Positions 4,988 to 5,813 of a stretch of 5,813 nucleotides of DNA are shown one piece after another. The stretch's first letter is position 1. Each line of letters opens with the position of its first letter. The stretch is from Lachnospiraceae bacterium (lineage in GTDB: Bacteria > Bacillota > Clostridia > Lachnospirales > Lachnospiraceae). Location: contig SVEW01000137.1 in NCBI GenBank assembly GCA_015057205.1, forward strand, positions 1 to 5,813, given 5' to 3'. The notes under the pieces were generated by a model. That model was not told the origin of the DNA and did not search any database. It saw nothing but the letters and a program-made list of their open reading frames with translations. The translations under genes were made by a program, and so were the position numbers.

Positions 4988-5813
4988 AAAACCTCCATGA
5001 TTCTACGCTGATTCCGGCAAGATATCCGGTTGACCACGCTATTTGCAAATTAAATCCACCGGTATACGCATCAAGATCTAATACTTCTCCTGCAAAGTAT
5101 AAGCCTTCGATTACTTTTGATTCCATGGTGGATGGATTTACCTGTTTAACGTCAATGCCTCCTTTGGTTACAATTGCCTCTTCAAATCCTCGCACACCGG
5201 TTAATGTCAACGGCATTTCTTGAATCAAAGACACAAACGACTCTCTCATTTGTCTTGTGATTTCATTTACTTTCATATCCGGATTAATTCCGGATAACGT
5301 AATCATTACAGGCGTTAATTTGCCCGGAAACAAACCGGCAATAGCATTTTTAAATTGTCGATTCTGATTTTCTTCAAAGTCGCGAAGAAGGCGTTTATCT
5401 AACTGCTCTTTTGATAAAGCAGGTTTTAAATTTAATTTCAATACAAGATTTTCTTTTAAAATGGTATCATTTACCTTTGCAGATGCAGATAACATCAATG
5501 GTCCACTTACACCGAAATGGGTAAAAAGCAATTCGCCAAACTCTTCGTATAACTTTTTACCGGAAACAGTTTCGATGGTTGCTTTAACATTTTTCAAGGA
5601 TAGTCCCATCAAATCTTTTACATAGGTTTCTTTGGTAATAAAAGGAACAAGACTTGGACTTGTTTTCTTAATACTGTGACCAAGCGCATCCGCAAAAGCA
5701 TATCCATCTCCGGTACTTCCGGTTGAAGGATAAGAAAGGCCACCGGTACACAAAATCACAGCCTCAGCATCTAATTCTTCTTCGCGATGATTTTTTATAA
5801 AACGAACACCACG
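4977..5813 (-). CDS. BaiN/HI0933-family NAD(P)/FAD-dependent oxidoreductase (C-terminal part, start outside window)
   Basis: This flavoprotein family (also annotated as aminoacetone oxidase-like or BaiN) is widespread, and most members have no proven substrate. The frame is open to the right edge, so the N-terminal FAD-binding Rossmann motif is not in view; 278 residues are visible. The visible part begins RGVRFIKN, then AVILCTGGLSYPSTGSTGDGY, the family's typical ATGG-x-SYP segment. The middle has GELLFTHFGVSGPLML, another family signature. The C-terminus has the closing FAD-binding block GGIDVKQVNPSTMESK, LYFAGEVLD and TGGFNLQIAWSTGYLAG. A GTG at 5759 could be mistaken for a start but lies inside the conserved VILCTGG segment. 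The gene overlaps cmk by 11 bases and appears to be co-transcribed with it; the operon promoter is upstream of it or further right. BaiN itself acts in bile acid dehydroxylation in a gut clostridium, but this is no evidence of that role here. Confidence 0.88.
   Translation of the reverse strand, partial: RGVRFIKNHREEELDAEAVILCTGGLSYPSTGSTGDGYAFADALGHSIKKTSPSLVPFITKETYVKDLMGLSLKNVKATIETVSGKKLYEEFGELLFTHFGVSGPLMLSASAKVNDTILKENLVLKLNLKPALSKEQLDKRLLRDFEENQNRQFKNAIAGLFPGKLTPVMITLSGINPDMKVNEITRQMRESFVSLIQEMPLTLTGVRGFEEAIVTKGGIDVKQVNPSTMESKVIEGLYFAGEVLDLDAYTGGFNLQIAWSTGYLAGISVESWRFYEF

Noticed and set aside
5757..5759. GTG at 5759 as the start of the flavoprotein gene
   Set aside because: The frame stays open to the window edge with family-like sequence upstream, and the GTG encodes the valine of the conserved VILCTGG segment.

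Overview
The window is an AT-rich stretch of ordinary bacterial chromosome, most likely from an anaerobic Firmicute of the Clostridia, probably Lachnospiraceae. This rests on an Rnf-complex gene, the gene order (BaiN-like flavoprotein)-cmk-ispH-rpsA, a four-domain S1 protein, strong GGAGG-type ribosome binding sites, and a YprB-like exonuclease with a long C-terminal extension. The lineage call is inferred from gene content and remembered gene order, not from a database search.

Layout from left to right. Positions 1-324 (minus) hold the N-terminal part of rnfC, cut by the window edge. Positions 325-451 are a divergent intergenic region with a 35-bp dyad that carries one TATAAT box per strand. 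Positions 452-1468 (plus) hold a single gene for an RNase H-fold (YprB-type) exonuclease-like protein. Positions 1469-1559 are a convergent intergenic region with a strong bidirectional terminator and a separate 16-bp perfect palindrome. From 1560 to the right edge all genes are on the minus strand and tightly packed. In transcription order they are a BaiN/HI0933-family flavoprotein (start outside the window), cmk (11-nt overlap), ispH (starts directly after the cmk stop), rpsA (20-nt overlap with ispH) and cheR (40-nt gap, no terminator seen in it). This looks like one operon that ends at the shared terminator.

The operon mixes nucleotide metabolism (CMP kinase), isoprenoid precursor synthesis (IspH, last step of the MEP pathway), translation (S1), an uncharacterised flavoprotein and chemotaxis adaptation (CheR). 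The cmk-ispH-rpsA core is a known conserved cluster in Clostridia. The cheR at its end is the least expected member. No mobile element, CRISPR array, tRNA, rRNA or riboswitch was found, and no intergenic stretch reaches 300 bases.

I found no new biological system. The points most worth a second look are the symmetric divergent promoter region, the ispH/rpsA junction where a one-base change would fuse two genes that are a single fused gene in some Clostridia, and the conserved-looking C-terminal extension of the YprB-like protein.
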